NCBI RefSeq assembly: GCF_024127895.1
Contig: NZ_JAMYBK010000025.1
Coordinates: 1 to 59,507, forward strand
DNA from: Pseudomonas guariconensis
GTDB lineage: Bacteria > Pseudomonadota > Gammaproteobacteria > Pseudomonadales > Pseudomonadaceae
Direction: 5' to 3'
DNA: 59,507 bases
A program made the translations under genes and the position numbers. Below the pieces are notes generated by a model, which did no database searches, was not told where the DNA came from, and saw nothing but the letters and a program-made list of their open reading frames with translations. How positions within the stretch are numbered: the stretch's first letter is position 1; each line of letters starts with the position of its first letter. This document shows positions 33,517 through 42,189 of the stretch, piece after piece.

Positions 33517-34793
33517 GCGTTTCCTCCAAGGACGGCGAAGCGTCGGGCACTGAATGCAGAGAGATCCTGGGTTGGGCTGCGTTGGGCAGCGAGGTCGCTC
33601 ACCAGGCGGCCGGTGGTAGCGCCGAGGGTGAGGCCGAGCTGGCCGTGACCGAAGGCCAAAAGGGCGTTCTTCAGCCGTGGCGAGCGGTCGATCATAGGTT
33701 TGGTATCGGGCAGGAACGGGCGGTAGCCGACACCGAACTCCATGCCTTGGGTGTTCAATTGCGGCAGGACGCGGCGGGCCTTTTCCATGATGATTTCGGC
33801 ACGCTTGAAATTGGGCTCGGCATCGGCGCCGGCGAACTCGAGGGTGCCGCCGATCTGCAGGCCGCGGGTCATGGGGGCGAAGCAGAAGCCGCCGTCGGCG
33901 TAGATCACCGAATGGCGAAATTCCACGTCGGGTCGTGGCAGCACCGCCTGATAGCCGGCGATACCCGCCAGCGGAATGTTCACGCCGAGGGTGTCGAAGA
34001 ATGCCCGCGCGCCAGTGCCTGCGGCCACTACCAGCAAGCCGGCGGGTACGCGACTGCCGTCGGCCAGGGTCACGCCAGTCGCCTGGTCGAGGTTTTCATC
34101 GATTTTCACCACCCGCTGGCGCACGCGCCTGCCGCCCTGGGCAATGAAGCTTTCGGTCAGGGCGGCGATGAAGCCTTCGGTGTCGTTCACCGCACGCCAG
34201 TCAGGGAACATCAGGCCATGTTGGAACTTGCCAGCCAGGGCCGGCTCCAGGTCAGCGATCTGCGCGCCGTCGAGCTCCTCGGAACGAAAGCCCAACTGCT
34301 TGCGCAAGGCCAGGTGGGGGCGCTCGTGGGCCAGGCCGGCAGGGGAGTCGAACACCTCGATAATCGGCCGGTCGCCAAGCAGAGCCTTGTCCGGGCAGGC
34401 ATCGAGTAGAGGGGCATAGTCTTCATAGACATGCTGGGTCAGGCGCGCCATGTCCTGGGCGATCTCATGGATCTTCGACGGGCGGGCACAGGCCAGGAAA
34501 CGCATGAACCAGGGCAGGATCCCCGGCAGCGCGCTGGGGCGCAGGGCCAGCGGGCCTTTCTGGTCCAGCAGCCAGCCAGGGATCTTCATCAGGATGCCAG
34601 GCTTGGACAACGGGATGACTTCGCTGACCGCCATCTGGCCACAGCTCCATTTCGCGGTGCTGTCGCCGGGCGCGGCAGGGTCGACCAGGGTGACCCGGTG
34701 GCCGTCGCGCTGCAGGTACAGTGCGCAGCATACGCCGACAATGCCGCCACCGATGACCACGGCCTGTTGCGATGACGTTTGCGGGTTGTTCAT
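33513..34793 (-). CDS. D-amino acid dehydrogenase-like FAD enzyme (D-hydroxyproline dehydrogenase candidate)
   Basis: The 426-residue DAO-fold protein starts MNNPQTSSQQAVVIGGGIVGVCCALYLQRDG, with the FAD loop GGGIVG (15-20), and ends with the C-terminal FAD segment FGHGQLGLTLGATTGRLVSD typical of DadA. In hydroxyproline degradation such an enzyme oxidises cis-4-hydroxy-D-proline to pyrroline-4-hydroxy-2-carboxylate, passing electrons to the membrane. Gene position between the DapA-type deaminase and the aldehyde dehydrogenase fits that role. The start at 34793 leaves a normal N-terminus. Confidence 0.85.
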   Translation of the reverse strand: MNNPQTSSQQAVVIGGGIVGVCCALYLQRDGHRVTLVDPAAPGDSTAKWSCGQMAVSEVIPLSKPGILMKIPGWLLDQKGPLALRPSALPGILPWFMRFLACARPSKIHEIAQDMARLTQHVYEDYAPLLDACPDKALLGDRPIIEVFDSPAGLAHERPHLALRKQLGFRSEELDGAQIADLEPALAGKFQHGLMFPDWRAVNDTEGFIAALTESFIAQGGRRVRQRVVKIDENLDQATGVTLADGSRVPAGLLVVAAGTGARAFFDTLGVNIPLAGIAGYQAVLPRPDVEFRHSVIYADGGFCFAPMTRGLQIGGTLEFAGADAEPNFKRAEIIMEKARRVLPQLNTQGMEFGVGYRPFLPDTKPMIDRSPRLKNALLAFGHGQLGLTLGATTGRLVSDLAAQRSPTQDLSAFSARRFAVLGGNA

Positions 34794-34824
34794 GAGAGGC
34801 GTGCTCTTCAAAAGGTGGTGGGGT

Positions 34825-34930
34825 TCCTGTGGGGGCGGGCTCGTCCCGCACACAAGGGCATGGCCCTTGCCATATACCGGTGTCGTCAGGGGCCGGCCTA
34901 TTCGCGGGCAGGCCCGCTCCCACAGGGGGA
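34825..34930. repeat. REP elements
   Basis: TGTGGGGGCGGGCTCGTCCC and GCGGGCAGGCCCGCTCCCAC form two facing REP units between the D-amino acid dehydrogenase gene and the DapA-type gene. They may separate transcript stability of the two parts. Confidence 0.7.
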
Positions 34931-34935
34931 GTGCA

Positions 34936-35811
34936 TCAGGCTTGCGACGCCTCGTACGCCTTGCGGAACTCGGCTTTTTCTTCGTCGGTCAACGGCAGCA
35001 GCGGTGCCCGTGCGTTGCCTACCTTGAAGCCGGACAGCTCGGCGCCGTACTTGACCTTCTGTACGAACTTGCCGCTTTCCAGGTTGGCCATGGCCGGGAA
35101 CAGGCTGCGCATGACTTGCTGGGCACCGCGGATATCGCCGCTGGTGAACGCCTTGTGGAAGGCGACGACCTTCTCCGGGAAAATGTTCGCCGGGCCGCAG
35201 ATCCAGCTGTCGGCGCCCCACAGGTAGAAGTCCAGGGCCTGGTCGTCCGAGCCGCAGGACAGCTGGATGCCCTTGTATTTCTCGCCGATCTCGATGGCGC
35301 GCAGCAGGTTGCCGCTGCTTTCCTTGATGCCGATGACGCGCGGGTGCTCATGCAGCGCGGCGACCACGTCCAGGCCGACTTCGACGTTGGTACGGATCGG
35401 GTAGTTGTACAGCACCACGTTGATCTCGGGGAAGGTTTCGAGAATGGTGTTGTAGTGGGCCAGCAGTTCCTCCTGGGAGGGCAGGGCGTAGTAGGGCGGC
35501 GCGATCAGCAGGTGGGTGTAGCCCGCCTCGACGGTCTGCCTGACCTGCTCCAGCACCTCGCGGGTGCAGGCGCCGTTGGCGCCGGCGATCAGGGTGCCAC
35601 GGTCACCGACCACTTCCTTCACCGTGGCCAGCACCTGGCGGCGTTCTTCGTTGGTCAGCGCATAGTATTCGCCGGTGGAGCCCAGCGGCACGAAACCGCT
35701 GACGCCCGCGGCCAGTTGATGTTCGAGGATCGAGGCCAAGGTGTCGTGATCGACCTTGCCAGCGGCATCGAATGGGGTGACCAGGGCAGGCAGGATGCCA
35801 TTGAGTTTCAT
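34936..35811 (-). CDS. DapA-family lyase, pyrroline-4-hydroxy-2-carboxylate deaminase candidate
   Basis: The 291-residue protein is a DHDPS/N-acetylneuraminate lyase family (beta/alpha)8 enzyme with GSTGEYYAL for carboxylate binding, Tyr135 in LYNYPIRT and Schiff-base Lys163 in IGIKESSG. In hydroxyproline loci this family (LhpC) converts pyrroline-4-hydroxy-2-carboxylate to alpha-ketoglutarate semialdehyde and ammonia. True dihydrodipicolinate synthase is less likely because the neighbours are all catabolic. The start at 35811 has an AAGGAG site in front. Confidence 0.85.
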   Translation of the reverse strand: MKLNGILPALVTPFDAAGKVDHDTLASILEHQLAAGVSGFVPLGSTGEYYALTNEERRQVLATVKEVVGDRGTLIAGANGACTREVLEQVRQTVEAGYTHLLIAPPYYALPSQEELLAHYNTILETFPEINVVLYNYPIRTNVEVGLDVVAALHEHPRVIGIKESSGNLLRAIEIGEKYKGIQLSCGSDDQALDFYLWGADSWICGPANIFPEKVVAFHKAFTSGDIRGAQQVMRSLFPAMANLESGKFVQKVKYGAELSGFKVGNARAPLLPLTDEEKAEFRKAYEASQA

Positions 35812-35833
35812 GGTGAAGTCTCCTTGTTGGGAA

Positions 35834-36499
35834 TCAGTAGGCGTAGCGGCGCAGCAGGCGCCCTTCGACCACACCGACCAGGCGGGTCAGCGGGAAGGCC
35901 ACGAGGAAGTAAATGACTGCGACAGCCGACAGGAACTCGACCGGGCGGGCGGTGCTGTTGGAAATGTTCTGGCCGACGAACATCAGGTCGGCCACCCCGA
36001 CCGAGGAGATCAGCGCGCTTTCCTTGAACAGGCTGACCACGTTCGACAGCAGTGGTGGCACAGCGCGCAGCAAGGCCTGGGGGAACACCACGTAGAGCAC
36101 CTTGACGCGGGAGGTGAGGCCCAGGGCCGTGCAGGCGTCGTGTTGTTCGCTGGCGATCGACTTGAGCGCACCGCGGAACGTTTCGCTGGTGATCGCCCCC
36201 ATGTACAGGGTCAGGGCGATCAGCACCGAGACGTAGGGCGGGATGTCCAGGCCGAATATCACCGGGAAGCAGAAGAACACCCAGAACAGCTGGATCAGCA
36301 GCGGCGTGCCACGGAAGAACTCCACGTACAGCGTCAGCGGCAGGCGCACCAGCTTCAGCTTCAGCTGCCGCAGCAGGCTGACCACGAAGCCGAACAGGCT
36401 GCCGAGCACGGCGCAGGCACCAGTGAATGCCAGGGTCAGGCCCAGGCCTTTGAGCAGCACCGGCCAGTAGTTCAGGACAACCGAGAAATCGAGTGGCAT
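35834..36499 (-). CDS. Polar amino acid ABC transporter permease 1
   Basis: The 221-residue membrane protein (HisM/GlnP type) has about five hydrophobic segments and the EAA loop SETFRGALKSIASEQHDACTALG. It pairs with the second permease directly upstream and the ATPase at 37192-38010. The locus context suggests import of a cyclic amino acid. The gene starts 10 bases after the second permease. Confidence 0.9.
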   Translation of the reverse strand: MPLDFSVVLNYWPVLLKGLGLTLAFTGACAVLGSLFGFVVSLLRQLKLKLVRLPLTLYVEFFRGTPLLIQLFWVFFCFPVIFGLDIPPYVSVLIALTLYMGAITSETFRGALKSIASEQHDACTALGLTSRVKVLYVVFPQALLRAVPPLLSNVVSLFKESALISSVGVADLMFVGQNISNSTARPVEFLSAVAVIYFLVAFPLTRLVGVVEGRLLRRYAY

Positions 36500-36509
36500 G
36501 GCTATCTCC

Positions 36510-37181
36510 TCAGCGCTGGCCGGCCAGTTCCTGGCGCCGTTCGAACCACTGCACCAGCTGCGCGATCGGTAGCGACAGGGCGAAGTAGATGAGGGCGATC
36601 AGGGTGTAGGTTTCCAGCGGGCGGTAGGCTTCGGTCGCGAGGCTTTTGCCCACGTACATCAGGTCGGCGACGGCAACGATGGCCACCAGTGCGCTCTGTT
36701 GCAGGGTGCCGATGCCGTTGGTGATCAGCACCGGCAGGGCGCTGCGCAGCGACTGCGGGAGGATCACGTACAGCGTGCGTTGCCAGCTTTTGAGGCCCAG
36801 AGCGATCGAGGCATCCAGGTGTTCACGCGGCACCGCCTGCACGCCGGCCCGATAGGCTTCGGCGTTGAACGCGGTGAGGTTCAGGCCCAGGGCCAGGAAG
36901 CCCATGGCTATCGGGTCGATGAACACGTCGAACAGCATCGGCACGCAGTAGAAGAACCAGACGATCTGCAACAACGCCGGTGTGCAGCGGAAGAACTCGA
37001 TGAACAACTGCGCTGGCCAGCGAATGAAGAACCAGCGGCTCAGGGTCATCAGGCACAGCACGAAGCCCAGGGTCAGGCCGATGAGGTTGGAAACCAATGC
37101 CAGTTGCAGGGTGACCTTCAGCCCATCCAGCAGCGCAGGCAGGCTGCCGTTGAGGAAGTGGAAGTCGAATTGGTAGTTCAT
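36510..37181 (-). CDS. Polar amino acid ABC transporter permease 2
   Basis: The 223-residue HisQ-type permease starts MNYQFDFHFLNGSLPALLDGLKVTLQLALVSNLIG and has the EAA loop AEAYRAGVQAVPREHLDASIALG. It forms the channel with permease 1. The start at 37181 follows the ATPase stop by ten bases; a longer frame overlaps the ATPase gene without support. Confidence 0.9.
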   Translation of the reverse strand: MNYQFDFHFLNGSLPALLDGLKVTLQLALVSNLIGLTLGFVLCLMTLSRWFFIRWPAQLFIEFFRCTPALLQIVWFFYCVPMLFDVFIDPIAMGFLALGLNLTAFNAEAYRAGVQAVPREHLDASIALGLKSWQRTLYVILPQSLRSALPVLITNGIGTLQQSALVAIVAVADLMYVGKSLATEAYRPLETYTLIALIYFALSLPIAQLVQWFERRQELAGQR

Positions 37182-37191
37182 CACGGCGTCC

Positions 37192-38010
37192 TCAATCGAA
37201 CTGCACGACCTTTTCGAGGAACTCACGCGTGCGTGCTTCCCGTGGCTGGGTGAAGATCTGCTCGGGATGGCCTTGCTCGACCACCTTGCCGTTGGCGCAG
37301 AACACCACGCGGGTGGCGATGTGGCGGGCGAAGTGCATGTCGTGGGTGACGATGATCATCGCCATCTTCTGCTCGGCCAGTTGCATCATCACGTTCTGCA
37401 CTTCGATGACCATTTCCGGGTCGAGCGCCGAGGTGACTTCGTCGAACAACATCAGGCGGGGTTCGAGCATCAGCGCACGGGCGATCGCCACGCGCTGCTT
37501 CTGCCCGCCGGAGAGCTGGCTTGGGTAAGCGTGCAGCTTGTTTTCCAGGCCCAGGCGGGCGAGGTAGGCGCGCGCTTTCTCGGTGGCTTGGGCCTTGCCC
37601 AGGCCATGGACCTTGACCGGCGCCAGGATCAGGTTGCCCAGCACCGACAGGTGCGGGAACAGGGTGTAGTGCTGGAACACCATGCCGATCTGCTTGTGCA
37701 GGGTTTCATCCAGCGGCTTGCCCAGCTTGCGGCTGCCATCGATATAGGGCTTGCCCTGGAAATGGATCGTGCCGCCCTGGATGCCCTCGAGCCCCATCAG
37801 CACCCGCAGCAGCGAACTCTTGCCGCTGCCCGATGGACCGATGATCACCAGGCGGTCGTCGGCACGCATGTCCAAGTTCATCTGGTCCATCACCACCAGT
37901 TGCTCGCTATAGGCCTTGCGCACGTCGCGCAACTGGATGAAGTCGCCGCCCTGGGGCGAATCCGGGCCGAGCGAAACCTGTGGCTGGGCTGCCACCAAAC
38001 GAGGGATGTT
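37192..38010 (-). CDS. Polar amino acid ABC transporter ATPase
   Basis: The 272-residue ATPase has Walker A GPSGSGKS (59-66), Q loop VFQHYTLFPH, signature LSGGQKQR (167-174), Walker B LMLFDEVTSALD and the switch His in VTHDMHFAR. It is of the GlnQ/HisP family. ATG 38010 has a GGAG site nine bases upstream; a GTG at 38028 would add six residues. It is the first gene of the minus-strand catabolic operon and faces the substrate-binding protein gene across a 600-base control region. Confidence 0.92.
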   Translation of the reverse strand, partial: NIPRLVAAQPQVSLGPDSPQGGDFIQLRDVRKAYSEQLVVMDQMNLDMRADDRLVIIGPSGSGKSSLLRVLMGLEGIQGGTIHFQGKPYIDGSRKLGKPLDETLHKQIGMVFQHYTLFPHLSVLGNLILAPVKVHGLGKAQATEKARAYLARLGLENKLHAYPSQLSGGQKQRVAIARALMLEPRLMLFDEVTSALDPEMVIEVQNVMMQLAEQKMAMIIVTHDMHFARHIATRVVFCANGKVVEQGHPEQIFTQPREARTREFLEKVVQFD

Positions 38011-38635
38011 CATCGCGATTGTCTCCACGAGGGCGCACTGGGCGGCACCTCGGCTCAGGGTTACGGGAGGCTGTTGCCTGCGGCGTTGGTTGCGGTGCGC
38101 GCTGTGTCGGTCAGGCCGACGGTCTTGCCGGGCCTGGCCAGTGGTGCATGGGGGCGTTTGCAGAAGTGCCTAGCAGCCCGGGTGGGCGCTTGCCACCGCC
38201 ATGGCGTTTGGAGCGAAGGGCTGGCAGCACCTGCGCAGGCGCTGTGGGAAGCGGTCTGAGCCATTTTGATTCTCTCCGATAGCTTGTTCTTGTAGGCAGA
38301 AGAGTCGATCAACAGTTGATGAGTGCTTTGCTGAGCTTCTTGTTGTGTGCAATATTGTATTCAGACTATGACCGCCTTGAGTGTACTGTCAACACACGTG
38401 GAGAAAAATTTATTCGCTTGCCTTGGCGCGCCGTCCATCCAGGACAAAAGGAAGGCCCGAGGGCGCGAGGAAAAAAACGAGGGGAGCGAGAGAGGCCGAT
38501 TCCAACCATTCGAAAAAGCCTGTTGACAGCATCTGGTGTGCTTCATAATCTGCATGCAGCCATGCACACAATATGGCGTGCACTACCCAGCGCTTACCTT
38601 CCTGCCTACAACAATGATTAACAGTGAGGTCAAAA
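38011..38635. other. Divergent control region between ABC ATPase and binding protein genes
   Basis: This long, partly AT-rich stretch separates two divergent units of the same transporter. It carries inverted copies of TTGTGTGCA near both ends (38344-38352 on plus, 38563-38571 on minus) and a palindrome CAATATTG at 38351-38358. A 67-codon minus-strand frame with a ribosome-binding-like GGAGAG (38061-38264) is present but has poor protein character. I read the region mainly as promoters and operators. Confidence 0.5.
38344..38571. promoter_or_regulatory. Paired inverted TTGTGTGCA motifs, candidate GntR operators
   Basis: TTGTGTGCA occurs on the plus strand at 38344-38352, followed by AATATTGT, and on the minus strand at 38571-38563, preceded by CATA. 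Each copy lies on the side of one of the divergent genes, so the GntR regulator at 30102 could control both units. I infer this from symmetry only. Confidence 0.35.
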
Positions 38636-39457
38636 ATGCTCCCTTCCCTCAAGCCGCTTTTCCTGGGTGCCAGCCTTTGCGGCGCCATACTTGGCCAATC
38701 CATGGCCCAGGCTGCTGAAACCTCGGTTTGGCAGAATGTGCAGAAAGCCGGTGTCCTGCGTTGTGGCGCTGCGGTAGCCGCGCCCTATGTCATGCGCGAT
38801 GCGCGTTCAGGTGACTACAGCGGCTACTTCGTCGACCTGTGCAGGGACTTCGGCGAGAAGGTGCTGAAGGTCAAGGTCGATTTCGTCGACACGAGCTGGG
38901 ACAACCTTGTCGCCGGCTTGCAGAGCGGCAAGTGGGACTTGGCCATGGCCCTCAACCAGACTCCCGAGCGCGCGCTGGCCGTGGCATTCACCACCCCCGC
39001 CACGGACTATCAAGTGTCGTTGCTGGTGAACAAGAACAACCCCAAGTTCACGGACATCGAGGACGATCTCGGCGCCCTCGACAAACCCGACGTGACCTTC
39101 GCCGTCATGTCCGGCACCGCCCAGGACAAGGCGATCTCCTCGGTGATCCGGAACGCGAAGATCATGCGTCTGCCAGGCATGGACGAGACCCGTCTGGCGG
39201 TGATGTCCAAGCGCGCCGATGTACTGGTGGACGCCAGCGACACCAACCACCTGTTCGCATTGGCCAACGCCGATTGGGCGCGCGAGATCCTGCCCAAGCC
39301 GGCGCTGGCCAAGCAAGGCGTCGCGTTCGGCGTGCGCCGGGACATTTCCCCGGCCGACATGGACGTGCTGAACATCTACCTCAAGCAGCGCCGCGACAGT
39401 GGCGACATCGACAAGCTCGTGGACAAGGCCTCGGTGCAGGCCAACGCCGCGAAGTAA
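38636..39457 (+). CDS. Periplasmic amino-acid-binding protein of the ABC transporter
   Basis: The 273-residue family-3 solute-binding protein has a signal peptide ending SMAQA and the family segments VLRCGAAVAAPYVMRDARSGDYSGYFVDLCRDF and LQSGKWDLAMALNQTPERALAVAFT. Binding residues include the Arg of PERALA. The start at 38636 has GAGG at a good distance; a GTG at 38624 is also in frame. It is separated from its permeases and faces them divergently, and two SDR genes follow it. Confidence 0.88.
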   Translation: MLPSLKPLFLGASLCGAILGQSMAQAAETSVWQNVQKAGVLRCGAAVAAPYVMRDARSGDYSGYFVDLCRDFGEKVLKVKVDFVDTSWDNLVAGLQSGKWDLAMALNQTPERALAVAFTTPATDYQVSLLVNKNNPKFTDIEDDLGALDKPDVTFAVMSGTAQDKAISSVIRNAKIMRLPGMDETRLAVMSKRADVLVDASDTNHLFALANADWAREILPKPALAKQGVAFGVRRDISPADMDVLNIYLKQRRDSGDIDKLVDKASVQANAAK

Positions 39458-39541
39458 CCCTTCGTCGTTAACCGGGAATGCCGTCTTCGCGCGCGAGGCA
39501 GGCGGCACCTTTGCATCTTTATCAAGAGAAGGTGAGCACGG

Positions 39542-40312
39542 ATGAACGATTCCACACGCCCATTGGCTGGCCAGACATTGCTCGTCACGGGTGGCTCCGG
39601 CGGTATCGGTGCGGCGATTGTCGAGCGCCTGGCGGCTGAAGGTGCCCGACCGGTGATCCACTACAGTCGCGACGCGCAGGGCGCGCAAGCCTTGCTCGAG
39701 CGGATTGGTGGCCAGGGCTTTATCGTCCAGGGCGACCTGTCCCAGGACGATGGTCCCGAACGATTGTGGCAGGCAGCGATGGCCCTGGCCGGCGGACGCC
39801 TTCATGGCCTGGTCAACAACGCGGGTATTCGCACGGAGATTCCCTTGCACGCGCCGTCATCCGAATGGCGTGCCGCCTGGCGCCGCGAGTTCCAGGTGAA
39901 CTTCTTCGCGGCGGCCGACCTGTGCCGTGAGGCGGTCGAGCATTTTCGCATCCATGGCGGTGGCCGCATCGTCAACATGGCCAGCCGTGCCGCCCAGCGT
40001 GGCTACGCGGCCGACGCCTTGCCCTATGGCGCCAGCAAGGCTGCGCTGATCAACCTGACCAAGTCACTGGCGCGCAGCGTGGCGGGCGAGGGTGTGGTCG
40101 CCGTGGCCATCGCGCCCGGTTGGGTCCGTACCGATATGGCCGAGCGCTTCGTCGCCCAGTTCGGCGAGGCCGCGGCGACTGCCGACATTCCCGTGGGGTG
40201 CATGGCCAGCCCCGAAGAGATCGCCGAGTTGGTGGCCTTCACCTTGCGTCCGTCCCAGGTTTCGCTCAATGGCGCGACCCTGGATGTGAACGGCGGCAGC
40301 TATATCCGATAA
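39542..40312 (+). CDS. Short-chain dehydrogenase/reductase 1
   Basis: The 256-residue SDR has the cofactor loop TGGSGGIG (16-23), NNAG, and the catalytic segment NMASRAAQRGYAADALPYGASKAA with Tyr and Lys of YGASK. It begins 84 bases after the binding protein and is followed after 15 bases by a second SDR. Substrate is unknown; in this setting a hydroxy- or keto-acid derived from the imported amino acid is possible. Confidence 0.85.
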   Translation: MNDSTRPLAGQTLLVTGGSGGIGAAIVERLAAEGARPVIHYSRDAQGAQALLERIGGQGFIVQGDLSQDDGPERLWQAAMALAGGRLHGLVNNAGIRTEIPLHAPSSEWRAAWRREFQVNFFAAADLCREAVEHFRIHGGGRIVNMASRAAQRGYAADALPYGASKAALINLTKSLARSVAGEGVVAVAIAPGWVRTDMAERFVAQFGEAAATADIPVGCMASPEEIAELVAFTLRPSQVSLNGATLDVNGGSYIR

Positions 40313-40327
40313 ATCGAGGAGTCGACG

Positions 40328-41083
40328 ATGAACAGGTTCGAAAACAAGGTGGCGATCGTGACCGGTGGTGCCGGGGGGATCGGCTCGGCGATCGCCGGTC
40401 GGTTGGCGGCCGAAGGGGCGACGGTGGTGGTCAGCGACGTCAATCTGGAGGCGGCCCAGGGCGTCGCCGAGGCCATTCAAGGCAACGGCGGCAAGGCCAT
40501 CGCCGTGGCGGCGGATATCGCCCAGGGTGAGGCCTGCCGGGCGCTGGTGGAGACGGTTGTCAGGCAATTGGGGGGGATCGATGTGCTGGTCAACAACGCC
40601 GGGATCAACCGCCGCGGCAACCTCCTGGCGCTGACGGAAGATGACTGGCATACCAGTTTCGCGGTCAACCTGGACTCGATGTTCCACCTGTGCCGGGCGG
40701 TATTGCCGATCATGATCGAGGCGGGAGCCGGCGCTATCGTCAATACGGCCTCCCAGTGGGGGCTGCATCCTGCGCCCGGGCACATCGCCTACAACGTGAC
40801 CAAGGCTGCCGTGGCCTCGTTCACCCAGAACCTGGCGCGTGACTATGCGCCGCAGAACGTTCGGGTCAACGCGGTATGCCCTGGCGAGATCCATACGCCG
40901 ATGCTCGAGGCTGGCGTGCGGCGCTCGGGAAGGACCATCGCCGACCTGGACAAGCTGGTGCCCTTCGGCCGGATCGGCAAGCCCGAGGAGGTCGCGGCGC
41001 TGGTGGCGTTCCTCGCGTCGGATGAAGCGGCGTTCATGTGTGGTTCGTTGGTGGAGATTACCGGGGCGCAGGCGGTGGCTTGA
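40328..41083 (+). CDS. Short-chain dehydrogenase/reductase 2
   Basis: The 251-residue SDR has TGGAGGIG (12-19), NNAG and NTASQWGLHPAPGHIAYNVTKAA with the catalytic Tyr and Lys in YNVTK, plus the closing CGSLVEITGAQAVA. It is closer to 3-oxoacyl reductase/glucose dehydrogenase-type SDRs. It forms a pair with SDR 1 upstream and ends at a hairpin terminator shared with the convergent racemase 2 gene. Confidence 0.85.
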   Translation: MNRFENKVAIVTGGAGGIGSAIAGRLAAEGATVVVSDVNLEAAQGVAEAIQGNGGKAIAVAADIAQGEACRALVETVVRQLGGIDVLVNNAGINRRGNLLALTEDDWHTSFAVNLDSMFHLCRAVLPIMIEAGAGAIVNTASQWGLHPAPGHIAYNVTKAAVASFTQNLARDYAPQNVRVNAVCPGEIHTPMLEAGVRRSGRTIADLDKLVPFGRIGKPEEVAALVAFLASDEAAFMCGSLVEITGAQAVA

Positions 41084-41105
41084 GTGGCGCCGCCTTTGTG
41101 ATACT

Positions 41106-41122
41106 GGGCTGCAAAGCAGCCC
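41106..41122. terminator. Hairpin between SDR 2 and racemase 2
   Basis: GGGCTGC and GCAGCCC pair around AAA between two convergent genes. Confidence 0.6.
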
Positions 41123-41136
41123 CGAATGGAGACCGC

Positions 41137-42189
41137 TCACGCCCAGATGTCGCTCACGACAAAGCCTTCGGTGAACGGATCGTCATGGTCCAGCACATAG
41201 GTATTCAGGCCATAGATCCAGCTGGTACCGGTAATGGTCGGCACCACGGCCTTGTAGTCGCCGATACGGGTTTCCTCGACCAGGCGGCCGGTGAACACGT
41301 TGCCCAGCACACCCTGGTGGCGGAAGTCCTGGTTCAGCGGTAGCTCGCCCTTGGCGTGCAGGACCGCCATCTTCGCGCAGGTACCGGTGCCGCATGGGCA
41401 GCGGTCCAGTGCACCGGTCCAGGTGGAAGGGTTGTCCCAATCCAGCTCACCGGAGGCGACGGTGACGGCGTTCTTCCAGTCGGCGTCCGGGCTGTCGGTG
41501 GGGCCGGACAGCTGGGAAATGGTGATGCCGATGCCAGGGTAGTCGGGATGCGCGACCGGCAATTGCTCGGCAGCGGCCTGGCGGATCATGGCGCTGACGC
41601 GCGCGATCTCGCCGCCATGCTCGGGCTTGAGCTCCAGGCCCGGGAACTGGCGCACGTCGGCGATCGCATAGAACATGCCGCCCCAGCCCACATCGACCGT
41701 CACTTCGCCCAGGTGGGGCACCTGGATCTTGGCATCCAGGTGTGCGGCGAAGGCCGGCACGTTCTTGAACGTGACACTCTTGACCTTGCCGTCGCGGCAT
41801 TGCGCCTTGATGCCGATCAGCCCGGCCGGCGCTTCGAGGATCAACTCGGTGACGGGTTCCTTCATGGGCAGCATGCCCATTTCCAGCAGTACGGTGACCA
41901 CCGAGATGGTATTGCCACCGGACATCACTGGGTATTCGACCTGTTCCATGATGATATAGCCGGCATCGGCGTCGGGATGGCTCGGGGGCACGATGAGGTT
42001 GCAGCACAGGGGAGGGTAGCCGCGGGGTTCGCGCAGCATCAGCTTGCGCAACTGATCGTCGTTTTCGCGCAACCATTGCATCTTTTCGTGAACCGTCTTG
42101 CCCGGGATATGTGGAACGCCACCGGTGATGACGCGCATCGGCTCGCCGGCGTGCGTATCGACAGCATGAATGGTTCTTTTGAAGGCCAT
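41137..42189 (-). CDS. Proline racemase superfamily enzyme 2
   Basis: The 350-residue protein starts MAFKRTIHAVDTHAGEPMRVITGG. As in enzyme 1 the first catalytic residue is Ser (Ser90 in YPVMSGGNTISVV) and the second Cys (Cys266 in LDRCPCGTGTCAK). It differs clearly from enzyme 1 (for example in the DVGWGGMFYAIADVRQFPGLELKPEH segment, typical of 4-hydroxyproline epimerase or 3-hydroxyproline dehydratase subfamilies). It is transcribed alone, away from the FAD oxidoreductase gene with which it shares a divergent control region, and probably acts on a second substrate or stereoisomer. Confidence 0.82.
   Translation of the reverse strand: MAFKRTIHAVDTHAGEPMRVITGGVPHIPGKTVHEKMQWLRENDDQLRKLMLREPRGYPPLCCNLIVPPSHPDADAGYIIMEQVEYPVMSGGNTISVVTVLLEMGMLPMKEPVTELILEAPAGLIGIKAQCRDGKVKSVTFKNVPAFAAHLDAKIQVPHLGEVTVDVGWGGMFYAIADVRQFPGLELKPEHGGEIARVSAMIRQAAAEQLPVAHPDYPGIGITISQLSGPTDSPDADWKNAVTVASGELDWDNPSTWTGALDRCPCGTGTCAKMAVLHAKGELPLNQDFRHQGVLGNVFTGRLVEETRIGDYKAVVPTITGTSWIYGLNTYVLDHDDPFTEGFVVSDIWA

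Noticed and set aside
38061..38264. 67-codon minus-strand frame with GGAGAG upstream, before the ABC ATPase
   Set aside because: Its sequence (MAQTASHSACAGAASPSL...) has no recognisable domain, signal or helix pattern; it sits in a control region. A leader peptide cannot be excluded, but I do not list it as a gene.
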